Shown in pieces: positions 34,530 to 42,954 of a stretch of DNA of 64,000 nucleotides. A program made the translations under genes and the position numbers. The notes under the pieces were generated by a model that made no database searches, was not told the DNA's origin, and saw only the letters and a list, made by a program, of their open reading frames with translations. Source of the DNA: Alteromonas sp047556435 (GTDB lineage Bacteria > Pseudomonadota > Gammaproteobacteria > Enterobacterales > Alteromonadaceae); the NCBI RefSeq assembly GCF_047556435.1, contig NZ_CP180210.1, positions 1,860,001-1,924,000 of the forward strand, written 5' to 3'. Positions within the stretch are counted from its first letter, which is position 1; each line of letters opens with the position of its first letter.

Positions 34530-36522
34530 CGAACGCCAGCAAGGTAGCGCCTCCGTCTACCAGCTCACCTGGTTTGAAGTAAAACTCAGACACCTTACCT
34601 GCTTTATGAGCCTTGATCCCATGTTCCATCTTCATTGCTTCCATAACCAGTAGTGTGGTGCCCTTTTCTACGTGGGTTCCGGGCTCCACAAGCAAGTCGA
34701 CGATGGTACCGTTCATCGGAGCGGTAAACTCGCCAACCCCGACATCAGCGGCATCGTCACCGTAATCGGGTAACTGATGGATAAAGTGATAGGCGGCGTC
34801 GGCGGCAAATAAGACAAACTGGGCGTCTTCTTCAGACCACGAGAAACGTTGGCGGTGTCCGTCAATATGCGCATGCAGAGTGTTACCCTCAAGGTGCCCC
34901 GTCACTGTCCAACTGAGATCGCCACTGCTGACCTTCCAGTGCGGCGAGCCACTGTGTGCGGCGGCAAGGGTCTCAATCACAACATTGAAGTCTTTGTCGC
35001 CATACCGTAACGCCAGTGATTGGGTGTGCGCCTCGTTGGCGCGCCATGCAGTTGGCTGGGCCCATGGTGACGTTGTATCACCGGATGAAACGGCTATGCT
35101 CTGCTGTTTGGAAAGCAAAACCAGTAACGACATCACAGGCAGTCGGTCAATATTTAGTTCGCCCTTCGCGCTGAATAAGGTTTCCTGGTGCTTTTCAATA
35201 AACGTGGTTGTCAGTTCAGCATCGCGAAATGCCTTATTGGCTGCGACGTTGTACAGAAATTCAATGTTCGTGGTCACACCATTAACGTGATATTCACGTA
35301 GCGCCTTTAGTAATCTTTCCAGCGCTGTATCACGGTTCTCACTCCACACCACCAGTTTTGCTATCATCGGGTCGTAGTAGACTGACACCTCATCGCCCTC
35401 AACCACGCCGGTATCGACGCGAATATGCTTGTCTTCCTGTGGCGGTTGCAGCAGGGTCAGTGTGCCAGTGGCAGGAAGAAAGTCATTGTCAGGGTCTTCC
35501 GCATAAATGCGGGCCTCGAAGGCGTGTCCATTGATGGTTAAATCCTGCTGCGCTTTGGGAAGGGCATTACCTTCAGCAATACGAATTTGCCACTCCACTA
35601 AATCTTCGCCAGTGATCATTTCTGTCACCGGGTGTTCAACCTGCAGACGGGTGTTCATTTCCATAAAATAGAACGAACCATCGGCATCCAGCAGGAACTC
35701 CACCGTACCCGCGCCAACATAATCAATGGCCTGAGCGGCTTTGATCGCAGCTTCACCCATGGTGGCGCGAAGTGCGTCGGTCATGCCCGGGGCAGGGGCT
35801 TCTTCAATGACCTTCTGATGGCGACGCTGCACTGAACAATCTCGCTCGAACAGATAGACGCCGTTGCCTTTGGAATCACAGAATACCTGAATTTCCACGT
35901 GACGAGGCTGGGTCAGGTACTTCTCAACCAGCATGATGTCATCGCCAAAGCTGGCCATGGCCTCACGCTTCGCAGCGTCCAGTGCATCATTGAATTCACT
36001 GTCGTTCCATACCTGACGCATGCCTTTACCACCGCCACCAGCGGCAGCCTTCAGTAATACCGGGTAGCCCATATCATCAGCGGCCTGCTTTAATGTTTCG
36101 CGCGCCTGATCGTTACCGTGATAGCCGGGCACCAGCGGCACACCGGCATCTTCCATGATATTCTTTGCGGCCGACTTCGAGCCCATCGCTTCAATGGCAG
36201 AGGCCGGTGGACCGATAAAAATAATGTCGTTGTCGGCGCAGGCATTGGCAAACGCTGCGTTTTCAGACAGAAAACCGTATCCGGGATGGATAGCATCTAC
36301 GCCAAGTTTTTTAGCCGCGTCAATAATGCGCGAGGCTACCAGGTAGCTGTCTTTTGATGGGGCAGCGCCAACATGAATAGACTCATCAGCCATTTTCACG
36401 TGCAGCGCATTGGCATCGGCATCAGAGTAAACTGCCACTGTTGCGATGCCCAGGCGTCGCGCTGTTTTAATCACACGACAGGCAATTTCACCCCGATTCG
36501 CAATTAGGATTTTACGTATCAT
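34516..36522 (-). CDS. liuD: 3-Methylcrotonyl-CoA carboxylase, biotin-carrying subunit
   Basis: A 668-residue subunit. Biotin carboxylase (1-450) shows KILIANRGEIACRVIKTAR, AAAGGGGKGMR (ATP grasp), RDCSVQRRHQKVIEEAPAP and MEMNTRLQVEHPVTE. A linker domain follows, then a C-terminal biotinyl domain with VMEAMKMEH, whose Lys carries biotin. With LiuB it carboxylates 3-methylcrotonyl-CoA to 3-methylglutaconyl-CoA. Four bases separate it from liuC upstream. Propionyl- or geranyl-CoA carboxylases are similar, but the operon fixes the assignment. Confidence 0.93.
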   Translation of the reverse strand: MIRKILIANRGEIACRVIKTARRLGIATVAVYSDADANALHVKMADESIHVGAAPSKDSYLVASRIIDAAKKLGVDAIHPGYGFLSENAAFANACADNDIIFIGPPASAIEAMGSKSAAKNIMEDAGVPLVPGYHGNDQARETLKQAADDMGYPVLLKAAAGGGGKGMRQVWNDSEFNDALDAAKREAMASFGDDIMLVEKYLTQPRHVEIQVFCDSKGNGVYLFERDCSVQRRHQKVIEEAPAPGMTDALRATMGEAAIKAAQAIDYVGAGTVEFLLDADGSFYFMEMNTRLQVEHPVTEMITGEDLVEWQIRIAEGNALPKAQQDLTINGHAFEARIYAEDPDNDFLPATGTLTLLQPPQEDKHIRVDTGVVEGDEVSVYYDPMIAKLVVWSENRDTALERLLKALREYHVNGVTTNIEFLYNVAANKAFRDAELTTTFIEKHQETLFSAKGELNIDRLPVMSLLVLLSKQQSIAVSSGDTTSPWAQPTAWRANEAHTQSLALRYGDKDFNVVIETLAAAHSGSPHWKVSSGDLSWTVTGHLEGNTLHAHIDGHRQRFSWSEEDAQFVLFAADAAYHFIHQLPDYGDDAADVGVGEFTAPMNGTIVDLLVEPGTHVEKGTTLLVMEAMKMEHGIKAHKAGKVSEFYFKPGELVDGGATLLAFDEDE

Positions 36523-36526
36523 TATT

Positions 36527-37321
36527 TTACTCCTGCCACTTCGCCGGACGTTTTTCTAAAAACGCATGTAAGCCTTCCTGACCTTCCTCTGAAACCCGGA
36601 TATTGGCAATCATTTTGCTGGTTTCCTGCATAAGCTTGTCATCTACCGGACGGTAGGCAACATTCCGGATCAGGGCTTTCGCCTGTCCTACCGCTAGCGG
36701 GCCATTGGTCAAAAGCTGAGTGATCAAATCGTTCACTGTTGAATCCAACTCTTCCTCGGTAACCGTTTCACTTAATAGCCCGAGTCGACGCGCACGACGT
36801 GCCGAAAAGACTTCTGCTGTCTGAAAGTAACGGCGGCAAACACGCGGGCCCATAGCCTCAATTACATATGGACTGATAGTGGCAGGAATAAGGCCAATTT
36901 TTACTTCGCTTAAGCAAAACTTGCTGAGTTTGCTGCCAATAGCCATATCGCAACAGGCAATTAAGCCTACTGCACCGCCAAATGCGGCGCCCTGTACCCG
37001 AGCGATAGTCGGTTTAGGTAACGTGTTCAGGGTGTGAAGCATAGTGGCAAGGCTCATGGCGTCAGCATGATTTTCCTCGTAAGAATACTCAGCCATGCGC
37101 TGCATCCAGCGCAGATCGCCACCGGCACTAAAGCTTTTTCCTTCAGCCTGCAGAACCAGTACACGCACATTACTGTCGTCACCGGCCTGCCTGAAGTAGC
37201 GGGTAAGGCCTGCGATCATGTCATCGTCGAAGGCATTGTGTTTTTCGGGACGGGTCAGCGTGACAAAAGCAACGCCTCGTTCATCAACCTGATAATGAAT
37301 CGCCTGATTGTCAGTAGTCAT
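36527..37321 (-). CDS. liuC: Methylglutaconyl-CoA hydratase (enoyl-CoA hydratase family)
   Basis: A 264-residue crotonase-fold enzyme. The oxyanion-hole segments are KSFSAGGDLRWM and VQGAAFGGAVGLIACCDM, and EVKIGLIPATISPYV covers the second catalytic Glu region. Within the liu operon it should hydrate 3-methylglutaconyl-CoA to HMG-CoA. Length is normal. It sits between liuB (17 bp upstream) and liuD (4 bp downstream). Confidence 0.92.
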   Translation of the reverse strand: MTTDNQAIHYQVDERGVAFVTLTRPEKHNAFDDDMIAGLTRYFRQAGDDSNVRVLVLQAEGKSFSAGGDLRWMQRMAEYSYEENHADAMSLATMLHTLNTLPKPTIARVQGAAFGGAVGLIACCDMAIGSKLSKFCLSEVKIGLIPATISPYVIEAMGPRVCRRYFQTAEVFSARRARRLGLLSETVTEEELDSTVNDLITQLLTNGPLAVGQAKALIRNVAYRPVDDKLMQETSKMIANIRVSEEGQEGLHAFLEKRPAKWQE

Positions 37322-37338
37322 AATATTCTGTCCTGTCC

Positions 37339-38946
37339 TTACATGCGGAAGATACCGAAACGGGTATCCTCGATCGGTTTATTCAGTGCTGCTGAAAGTG
37401 AGAGTCCCAGAACCATGCGGGTATCGGCAGGATCGATAACGCCATCGTCCCATAAGCGGGCTGAAGCGTAGTAGGGGTGACCCTGCGTTTCGTAGGTATC
37501 AACAATCGGTTGCTTAAACGCCGCTTCTTCCTCTTTACTCCAGCTTTCGCCTGCGCGGTCTTTCTGGTCCCGCTTTACCTGAGCCAGAACGCCGGCTGCC
37601 TGTTCACCACCCATCACGGAAATACGTGCGTTAGGCCACATAAACAAAAAGCGGGGATCGTAGGCGCGTCCGCACATGCCATAGTTTCCGGCACCGAAGC
37701 TACCACCAATGAGAACGGTTAATTTCGGAACTTTTGCACAGGCGACGGCGGTTACCATTTTGGCGCCGTGCTTGGCAATGCCGCCAGCCTCGTACTGTTT
37801 ACCCACCATAAAGCCAGTAATATTCTGTAAGAACACCAAGGGGATTTTTCGCATGGCGCACAGCTCAATAAAATGTGCTCCTTTGAGTGCGCTTTCGCCG
37901 AAAAGAATGCCATTATTGGCAACGATGCCTACAGGATAGCCGAAGATACGTGCAAATCCGCATACCAGTGTTGTGCCGTAAAGCGGTTTAAATTCGTCGA
38001 ATTCAGAGCCATCGACAACCCGTGCGATAATCTCTCGTACATCGAAGGTCTTACGTGTGTCTTTAGGCACGATGCCGTAAATGTCTTTGGCATCATAAAG
38101 GGGCTCAACCACCGGGCGAACATCCAAATCGACATGCTTGGTGCGATTGAGGCGTGATACCGAGTCACGCGCCAGCTTCAATGCATGATGATCGTTATTG
38201 GCGAGTTGGTCTGCAACACCCGATGTGCGGGTATGGACATCACCACCGCCAAGCTCTTCCGCTGAAACTACCTCGCCGGTCGCCGCTTTTACCAGCGGTG
38301 GGCCGCCCAGGAAGATAGTGCCTTGCTCTTTAACGATGATGCTTTCATCGGCCATCGCGGGCACGTAAGCACCGCCAGCGGTACATGAACCCATGACGAC
38401 GGCAATTTGAGGGATGTTTTTAGCAGACATATTGGCTTGGTTAAAGAAGATACGGCCAAAATGGTCCTTATCAGGAAAAACATCATCCTGACGGGGCAGG
38501 TTTGCACCGCCAGAGTCTACCAGATAAATACACGGTAAATTGTTTTCGTCAGCAATCGTTTGTGCTCGCAGGTGCTTTTTCACCGTCAATGGGTAGTAAG
38601 TGCCGCCTTTTACCGTCGCATCGTTAGCCACAATCATACACTCAACGCCGCATACCCGACCGATACCGGCAATCACGCCCGCTGCGGGTACGTAATCGTC
38701 ATACACTTCCCAGCCTGCGAGCTGTCCAATTTCCAGAAACGGTGAACCATCATCCAGTAACGCGTTTACCCTGTCTCTGGGCAGCAACTTACCGCGTGAC
38801 TCGTGGCGTGCAGCCGCTTTCTCACCACCACCCAATTTAATCTGCGCAATTTTTTCGAACAGGTCATCTACCTGCGCCTGCATATGCTTGGCGTTTTCGG
38901 CAAACGCCTCGGATTTATTGTTTATTTGCGTACGTAAGACGGGCAT
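37339..38946 (-). CDS. liuB: 3-Methylcrotonyl-CoA carboxylase, carboxyltransferase subunit
   Basis: A 535-residue carboxyltransferase of the AccD/PccB family. Seen: GGGEKAAARHESRGKLLPRDRV, YVPAAGVIAGIGRVCG, LVDSGGANLPRQDDVFPD, MGSCTAGGAYVPAMADE, LQNITGFMVGKQYEAGGIAKHG, and GSFGAGNYGMCGRAYDPRFLF, all typical of MCC beta subunits. It partners with LiuD. The ATG at 38946 has GGAGG five bases upstream, so the in-frame start at 38973 is rejected. It follows liuA after 78 bp. Confidence 0.94.
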   Translation of the reverse strand: MPVLRTQINNKSEAFAENAKHMQAQVDDLFEKIAQIKLGGGEKAAARHESRGKLLPRDRVNALLDDGSPFLEIGQLAGWEVYDDYVPAAGVIAGIGRVCGVECMIVANDATVKGGTYYPLTVKKHLRAQTIADENNLPCIYLVDSGGANLPRQDDVFPDKDHFGRIFFNQANMSAKNIPQIAVVMGSCTAGGAYVPAMADESIIVKEQGTIFLGGPPLVKAATGEVVSAEELGGGDVHTRTSGVADQLANNDHHALKLARDSVSRLNRTKHVDLDVRPVVEPLYDAKDIYGIVPKDTRKTFDVREIIARVVDGSEFDEFKPLYGTTLVCGFARIFGYPVGIVANNGILFGESALKGAHFIELCAMRKIPLVFLQNITGFMVGKQYEAGGIAKHGAKMVTAVACAKVPKLTVLIGGSFGAGNYGMCGRAYDPRFLFMWPNARISVMGGEQAAGVLAQVKRDQKDRAGESWSKEEEAAFKQPIVDTYETQGHPYYASARLWDDGVIDPADTRMVLGLSLSAALNKPIEDTRFGIFRM

Positions 38947-39024
38947 ACACCCTCCTGTGTATCCTGAAAACATGCCGCGGAGGTAAGTACCCGGCGCGGC
39001 AGCCAGTGTGTTAACTCGTAATGG

Positions 39025-40194
39025 TTATTCTGATTCTTTGAATAGCTCGCGGCCGATCAACATTCGGCGAATCTCCGACGTGCCTGCACCAATTTCATAC
39101 AGTTTGGCGTCTCGTAAAAGACGGCCAGTGGGGTACTCGTTGATATAGCCGTTTCCACCTAACAACTGAATAGCATCAAGTGCCATTTTTGTTGCCAGTT
39201 CTGCTGAGTATAAAATCGCACCAGCGGCATCTTTACGGGTAGTTTCACCGCGGTCGCACGACTTCGCTACGGCATATACATAAGCGCGTGCGGCGTTCAT
39301 TTGGGTGTACATGTCTGCCACTTTGCCCTGTACCAGCTGGAACTGACCAATCGACTGGCCAAACTGCTCGCGGTCGTGAATATAGGGCACCACCACATCC
39401 ATACAGGCCTGCATAATGCCCAGCGGACCACCTGACAGCACCAGACGCTCATAATCGAGGCCGCTCATCAGGACTTTCACACCTGCACCGACGCCACCAA
39501 GTATATTTTTCTCAGGCACTTCACAGTCTTCAAACACCAGTTCACAGGTATTAGAGGAGCGCATACCCAGCTTGTCGAGTTTTTGCGCGCGGCTGAAACC
39601 CGGATAGTCACGTTCTACGATGAATGCCGTAATGCCTTTAGGGCCGGCAGCTACATCGGTCTTCGCATAAATAACGAACGTATGCGCATCCGGACCGTTG
39701 GTGATCCACATTTTGTTGCCATTGAGGATGTACTTGTCACCACGCTTTTCGGCTTTCAGCTTCATGCTGACAACATCAGATCCTGCGTTTGGCTCACTCA
39801 TAGCCAGCGCACCAATGTGTTCGCCACTGACCAGTTTAGGCAAATATTTTTCGCGCTGGGCGTCAGTACCATTGCGGTAAATCTGATTTACGCACAAGTT
39901 TGAGTGTGCACCATAGCTCAGGCCAATACCGGCAGAGGCGCGGCTGACTTCTTCCATTGCCACGGTATGCGCCAGGTAGCCCATATCTGAACCACCGTAT
40001 TGTTCTGATACGGTCACGCCAAGCAAACCCATTTCGCCAAGTTTAGGCCACAGTTCATTAGGGAAGCTGTTCGCTTCATCCGCTTTTTCTGCCAGTGGAG
40101 CTATTTCATTTTGCGCGAACTGATAAACGTGATCGCGCAGCATATCGATGTCTTCGCCAAGGCCGAAGTTCAGTGTAGGGTAGGGAGTGTTCAT
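39025..40194 (-). CDS. liuA: Isovaleryl-CoA dehydrogenase
   Basis: A 389-residue FAD acyl-CoA dehydrogenase oxidising isovaleryl-CoA to 3-methylcrotonyl-CoA. Seen: GLSYGAHSNLCVNQI, AMSEPNAGSDVVSM, NGNKMWITNGPDAHTFVIYAKTD, GLDYERLVLSGGPLG (the Glu position peculiar to isovaleryl-CoA dehydrogenases), and a C-terminal LLGGNGYINEYPTGRLLRDAKLYEIGAGTSEIRR. The ATG at 40194 follows AAGGA and overlaps the liuR stop (ATGA), so it is coupled to the regulator. Confidence 0.95.
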   Translation of the reverse strand: MNTPYPTLNFGLGEDIDMLRDHVYQFAQNEIAPLAEKADEANSFPNELWPKLGEMGLLGVTVSEQYGGSDMGYLAHTVAMEEVSRASAGIGLSYGAHSNLCVNQIYRNGTDAQREKYLPKLVSGEHIGALAMSEPNAGSDVVSMKLKAEKRGDKYILNGNKMWITNGPDAHTFVIYAKTDVAAGPKGITAFIVERDYPGFSRAQKLDKLGMRSSNTCELVFEDCEVPEKNILGGVGAGVKVLMSGLDYERLVLSGGPLGIMQACMDVVVPYIHDREQFGQSIGQFQLVQGKVADMYTQMNAARAYVYAVAKSCDRGETTRKDAAGAILYSAELATKMALDAIQLLGGNGYINEYPTGRLLRDAKLYEIGAGTSEIRRMLIGRELFKESE

Positions 40195-40598
40195 GCAAGT
40201 TTTCCTTTTTTGATCTCTGCCAGTTCTTCGCGGCATCGGGCTTCAACTTCATCTAACTCGTTCATCAGCATTTGGATATCTTCAAGTTGTTGATGAAGTA
40301 CTGCCCGCTTTTGTTCGGTTAGTTCCAGCATGGTTTCCAGCTGGGCGGCGGAATTGTTGTGGGTGTCATACAGCTCAAACAGGGTTTTGACCTCTGCCAG
40401 AGAGAAGCCCAACCTCTTACCACGTAAAATAAGCTTTAACCTTACCCTGTCTTTGTTACAGTAAATTCGGTTCTGGCCGGTACGTTTGGGACTCATTAGC
40501 CCCTGCTCCTCGTAAAAACGGATGGAGCGCGGCGTGATATCAAACTCACGGGCCAGTTCGCCGATGGTATAGGTTGATTCATTGTTATGGTCGGTCAT
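40191..40598 (-). CDS. liuR: MerR family regulator of leucine catabolism
   Basis: A 135-residue MerR-type regulator. The N-terminal winged helix shows YTIGELAREFDITPRSIRFYEEQGLMSPKR. An NRIYCNKDRVRLKLILRGKRLGFSLAEVKTLFEL segment completes the DNA-binding region, and the C-terminus is a coiled coil for dimerisation. It is the first gene of the liu operon, as LiuR is in many proteobacteria, and likely represses or activates the operon in response to a pathway CoA ester. It has no metal-binding cysteines of the MerR kind in the effector part. Confidence 0.92.
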   Translation of the reverse strand: MTDHNNESTYTIGELAREFDITPRSIRFYEEQGLMSPKRTGQNRIYCNKDRVRLKLILRGKRLGFSLAEVKTLFELYDTHNNSAAQLETMLELTEQKRAVLHQQLEDIQMLMNELDEVEARCREELAEIKKGKLA

Positions 40599-40693
40599 TT
40601 CACATACCTTGTGATGTACACCCAGTCGTTACCCGGTTTACGTGCGCTTACTGGCAAAAAGCCAGAGAAGCGTTGACACGCAATGTCTTCAGG

Positions 40694-40731
40694 TTTACGT
40701 TAACGTTAATTACAATTTACGTAAAGGTAAA
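40694..40731. promoter_or_regulatory. Two candidate LiuR operator boxes
   Basis: TTTACGTTAACGTTAA (40694-40709) and TTTACGTAAAGGTAAA (40716-40731), two near-palindromes starting 22 bp apart, in the 270-bp gap between liuR and the divergent thiolase gene. The shared TTTACG half-site and position fit what is known of LiuR-type MerR sites. Two copies could control the two directions separately. Confidence 0.6.
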
Positions 40732-40868
40732 GTAACATTTTGCTAACGTCAATCCATGACGGCGGAATGGTGTATTTACCACCAAAGTATTGTGTTTAAT
40801 TTTGTATACGCGCAGTACGCTAAGAACAGCGGTATCCCGAGAATACAGTGAACAGAGGCTTACACATT

Positions 40869-42044
40869 ATGAGTAACGAATCGGTAGTAATAGTCGCTGC
40901 AAAGCGCACGCCCATGGGCGGATTTAACGGCAGTTTGTCTGCTGTTCCCGCAACGGAGTTAGGTGCGGTTGCCATTAAGGCAGCATGCGAAGAGTTTGAC
41001 GTGTCGAATGTTGATGAAGTCATCATGGGGTGCGTATTACCGGCCGGATTGGGTCAGTCGCCAGCACGTCAGGCATCCTTAAAGGCCGAATTGCCGTTAA
41101 GTGCAGGCGTCACGACGATTAATAAAGTGTGCGGTTCAGGCCTCAAAGCCGTCATGTTAGCGCACGACTTAATTAAGGCGGGCAGTGCCGAGGTAGTGGT
41201 TGCAGGCGGTATGGAGAGCATGAGTAATGCGCCTTACATGTTACCCAAAGCACGTACAGGCTACCGTATGGGCCACGGTCAGGTTCTGGATCATATGATG
41301 CTGGACGGGCTGGAGAATGCTTACGACGGCAAAGCCATGGGCTGCTTCGCCCAGGACACGGCCGATGATGAAGGTATCACCCGTGGGCAGATGGATGAAT
41401 TTGCGCTTAGCTCTCTTTCCAAAGCGAATGAAGCGATTAACAGTGGTGCATTTAATAATGAGATCGTGTCGGTTACTGTGTCCTCAAGAAAAGGGGATGT
41501 GGTGGTGGATACTGACGAAGGGCCAGGATCTGCACGCCCGGATAAAATTCCCAGTCTGCGTCCTGCCTTTAAAAAGGACGGTACCGTCACGGCCGCCAAC
41601 TCCAGTTCCATTTCGGATGGTGCAGCAGCCTTATTGGTAATGAGTGAATCTAAAGCGGCGGCTATGGGGATGACCCCCCTGGCAAAAGTCGTTGCTCATG
41701 CAACCAATTCAATCAAACCGGAAGATTTTACCGTCGCGCCAGTTGGCGCTGTAGAAAAAGTCCTGGAAAAAGCAGGTTGGTCAAAAGATGAGGTCGATTT
41801 GTTCGAGATCAACGAAGCTTTTGCTATGGTCACCATGCTGGCAATTCGCAAACTGGGTCTTGATGAAAGCAAGGTAAACATCCACGGCGGAGCATGCGCG
41901 CTTGGCCATCCCATAGGCGCATCGGGCGCTCGTATTCTGGTCACTTTACTGCATGCATTAAAAAATGAAGGTAAAAAGAAAGGAATAGCCACGCTGTGTA
42001 TCGGCGGCGGTGAAGGAGTCGCGCTGGCAGTAGAAATGCTGTAA
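40869..42044 (+). CDS. Acetyl-CoA C-acetyltransferase (thiolase)
   Basis: A 391-residue thiolase. The first catalytic Cys is in INKVCGSGLKAVMLA, the His in GGACALGHPIGASGAR and the second Cys in ATLCIGGGEGVAL. It is the size of acetoacetyl-CoA thiolases. Divergent from the liu operon with shared candidate LiuR sites, it probably processes the end product acetoacetyl-CoA. No acetoacetate-CoA transferase or ligase is adjacent, so acetoacetate activation must be encoded elsewhere. The ATG at 40869 has AGAGG ten bases upstream; a GTG at 40848 is also in frame. Confidence 0.92.
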   Translation: MSNESVVIVAAKRTPMGGFNGSLSAVPATELGAVAIKAACEEFDVSNVDEVIMGCVLPAGLGQSPARQASLKAELPLSAGVTTINKVCGSGLKAVMLAHDLIKAGSAEVVVAGGMESMSNAPYMLPKARTGYRMGHGQVLDHMMLDGLENAYDGKAMGCFAQDTADDEGITRGQMDEFALSSLSKANEAINSGAFNNEIVSVTVSSRKGDVVVDTDEGPGSARPDKIPSLRPAFKKDGTVTAANSSSISDGAAALLVMSESKAAAMGMTPLAKVVAHATNSIKPEDFTVAPVGAVEKVLEKAGWSKDEVDLFEINEAFAMVTMLAIRKLGLDESKVNIHGGACALGHPIGASGARILVTLLHALKNEGKKKGIATLCIGGGEGVALAVEML

Positions 42045-42076
42045 CAACGCTAGGCACAACGCTTTTTTTTACGCAC

Positions 42077-42108
42077 AATGGCACCTTAATCAGGTGCCAT
42101 TTTTTTTG
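42077..42108 (+). terminator. Intrinsic terminator after the thiolase gene
   Basis: AATGGCACCT / AGGTGCCATT, a 10-bp perfect stem, 5-base loop, then eight Ts. It ends only 13 bp before the next start codon. Confidence 0.9.
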
Positions 42109-42121
42109 GAGTGTATCGTAA

Positions 42122-42952
42122 ATGCGGGTAATTAACGGGGGACTACCTCTGATAATTCTGGGCTTTCTGCTCATGGTTGTGTCAATGCCGGGGCGTAGCG
42201 AGGAAACCATTGCACATAATGTGCCTTACCGGGCATTACTGGAGTTGCCCGTCAGTAAGGCGGAGGCGTCTTTTCACTATGGTGACGATCCATTGCAGGT
42301 CATTTATCAGTATGGCGCCCTTAGCGATACGCAAACTGTTGTGGTGTTTATACACGGAGGCTGTTGGCTAAATGCCTATGACATTGCCCACAGTAAAGGC
42401 TGGATGACGTATCTGGCAACCGCCGGATTGACAGTGTTTGGAGTAGAGTACCGTCGCACCGGAGATGAGGGCGGTGGCTGGCCCGGGTCAAAAAATGATA
42501 TTATCGCGGCGCTGAACACGCTTCACGACCGGTTCACCGCAACAGGTTATCCGCAGAACGTGGTGGTGGCAGGGCACTCTGCAGGTGGTCATTTGGCATT
42601 GTTAGCCGGTGAAGCTGCCACATTGCGAATAGATAAAATTATTGGCCTTGCGGCAATCACCGACATCACCCGCTACGCGCAGGGCACCAACAGTTGTCAG
42701 CAGGCTACCTCTGCGTTCATGGGGGGAGAGCCGGCGCAGATTCCTGCTGCGTATGCGGAAGCACAACCGGTTATCAGAAAGTGGGAAGGCAAAGTGGTGT
42801 TAATGCAGGGAACGGCCGACGCCATTGTACCTGTCTCTCACGCTTCACTGTCACGAAGCAAGCAAGTGCTGGTTGACGATGCAGGTCATTTTGATTGGCT
42901 CTATCCAGGTTCCGTCGCGTTCGATGAATTTTATAAACAGGTTAAGCTGTAG
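42122..42952 (+). CDS. Alpha/beta hydrolase, arylformamidase-like, exported
   Basis: A 276-residue hydrolase. The HGG oxyanion motif (VFIHGGCWLNAYD), VFGVEYRRTGDEGGGWPG, and the nucleophile elbow VVAGHSAGGHLALLAGEA match the HGGxW esterase group that includes kynurenine formamidase (AFMID/BNA7 type). VDDAGHFDWLYPGS gives the His. The N-terminus (LPLIILGFLLMVVSM) is a signal peptide or anchor, so it is probably periplasmic. The stop is 2 bp before kynU, which suggests N-formylkynurenine hydrolysis; a general esterase is the alternative. GGAG lies ten bases before the ATG. Confidence 0.7.
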   Translation: MRVINGGLPLIILGFLLMVVSMPGRSEETIAHNVPYRALLELPVSKAEASFHYGDDPLQVIYQYGALSDTQTVVVFIHGGCWLNAYDIAHSKGWMTYLATAGLTVFGVEYRRTGDEGGGWPGSKNDIIAALNTLHDRFTATGYPQNVVVAGHSAGGHLALLAGEAATLRIDKIIGLAAITDITRYAQGTNSCQQATSAFMGGEPAQIPAAYAEAQPVIRKWEGKVVLMQGTADAIVPVSHASLSRSKQVLVDDAGHFDWLYPGSVAFDEFYKQVKL

Positions 42953-42954
42953 TT

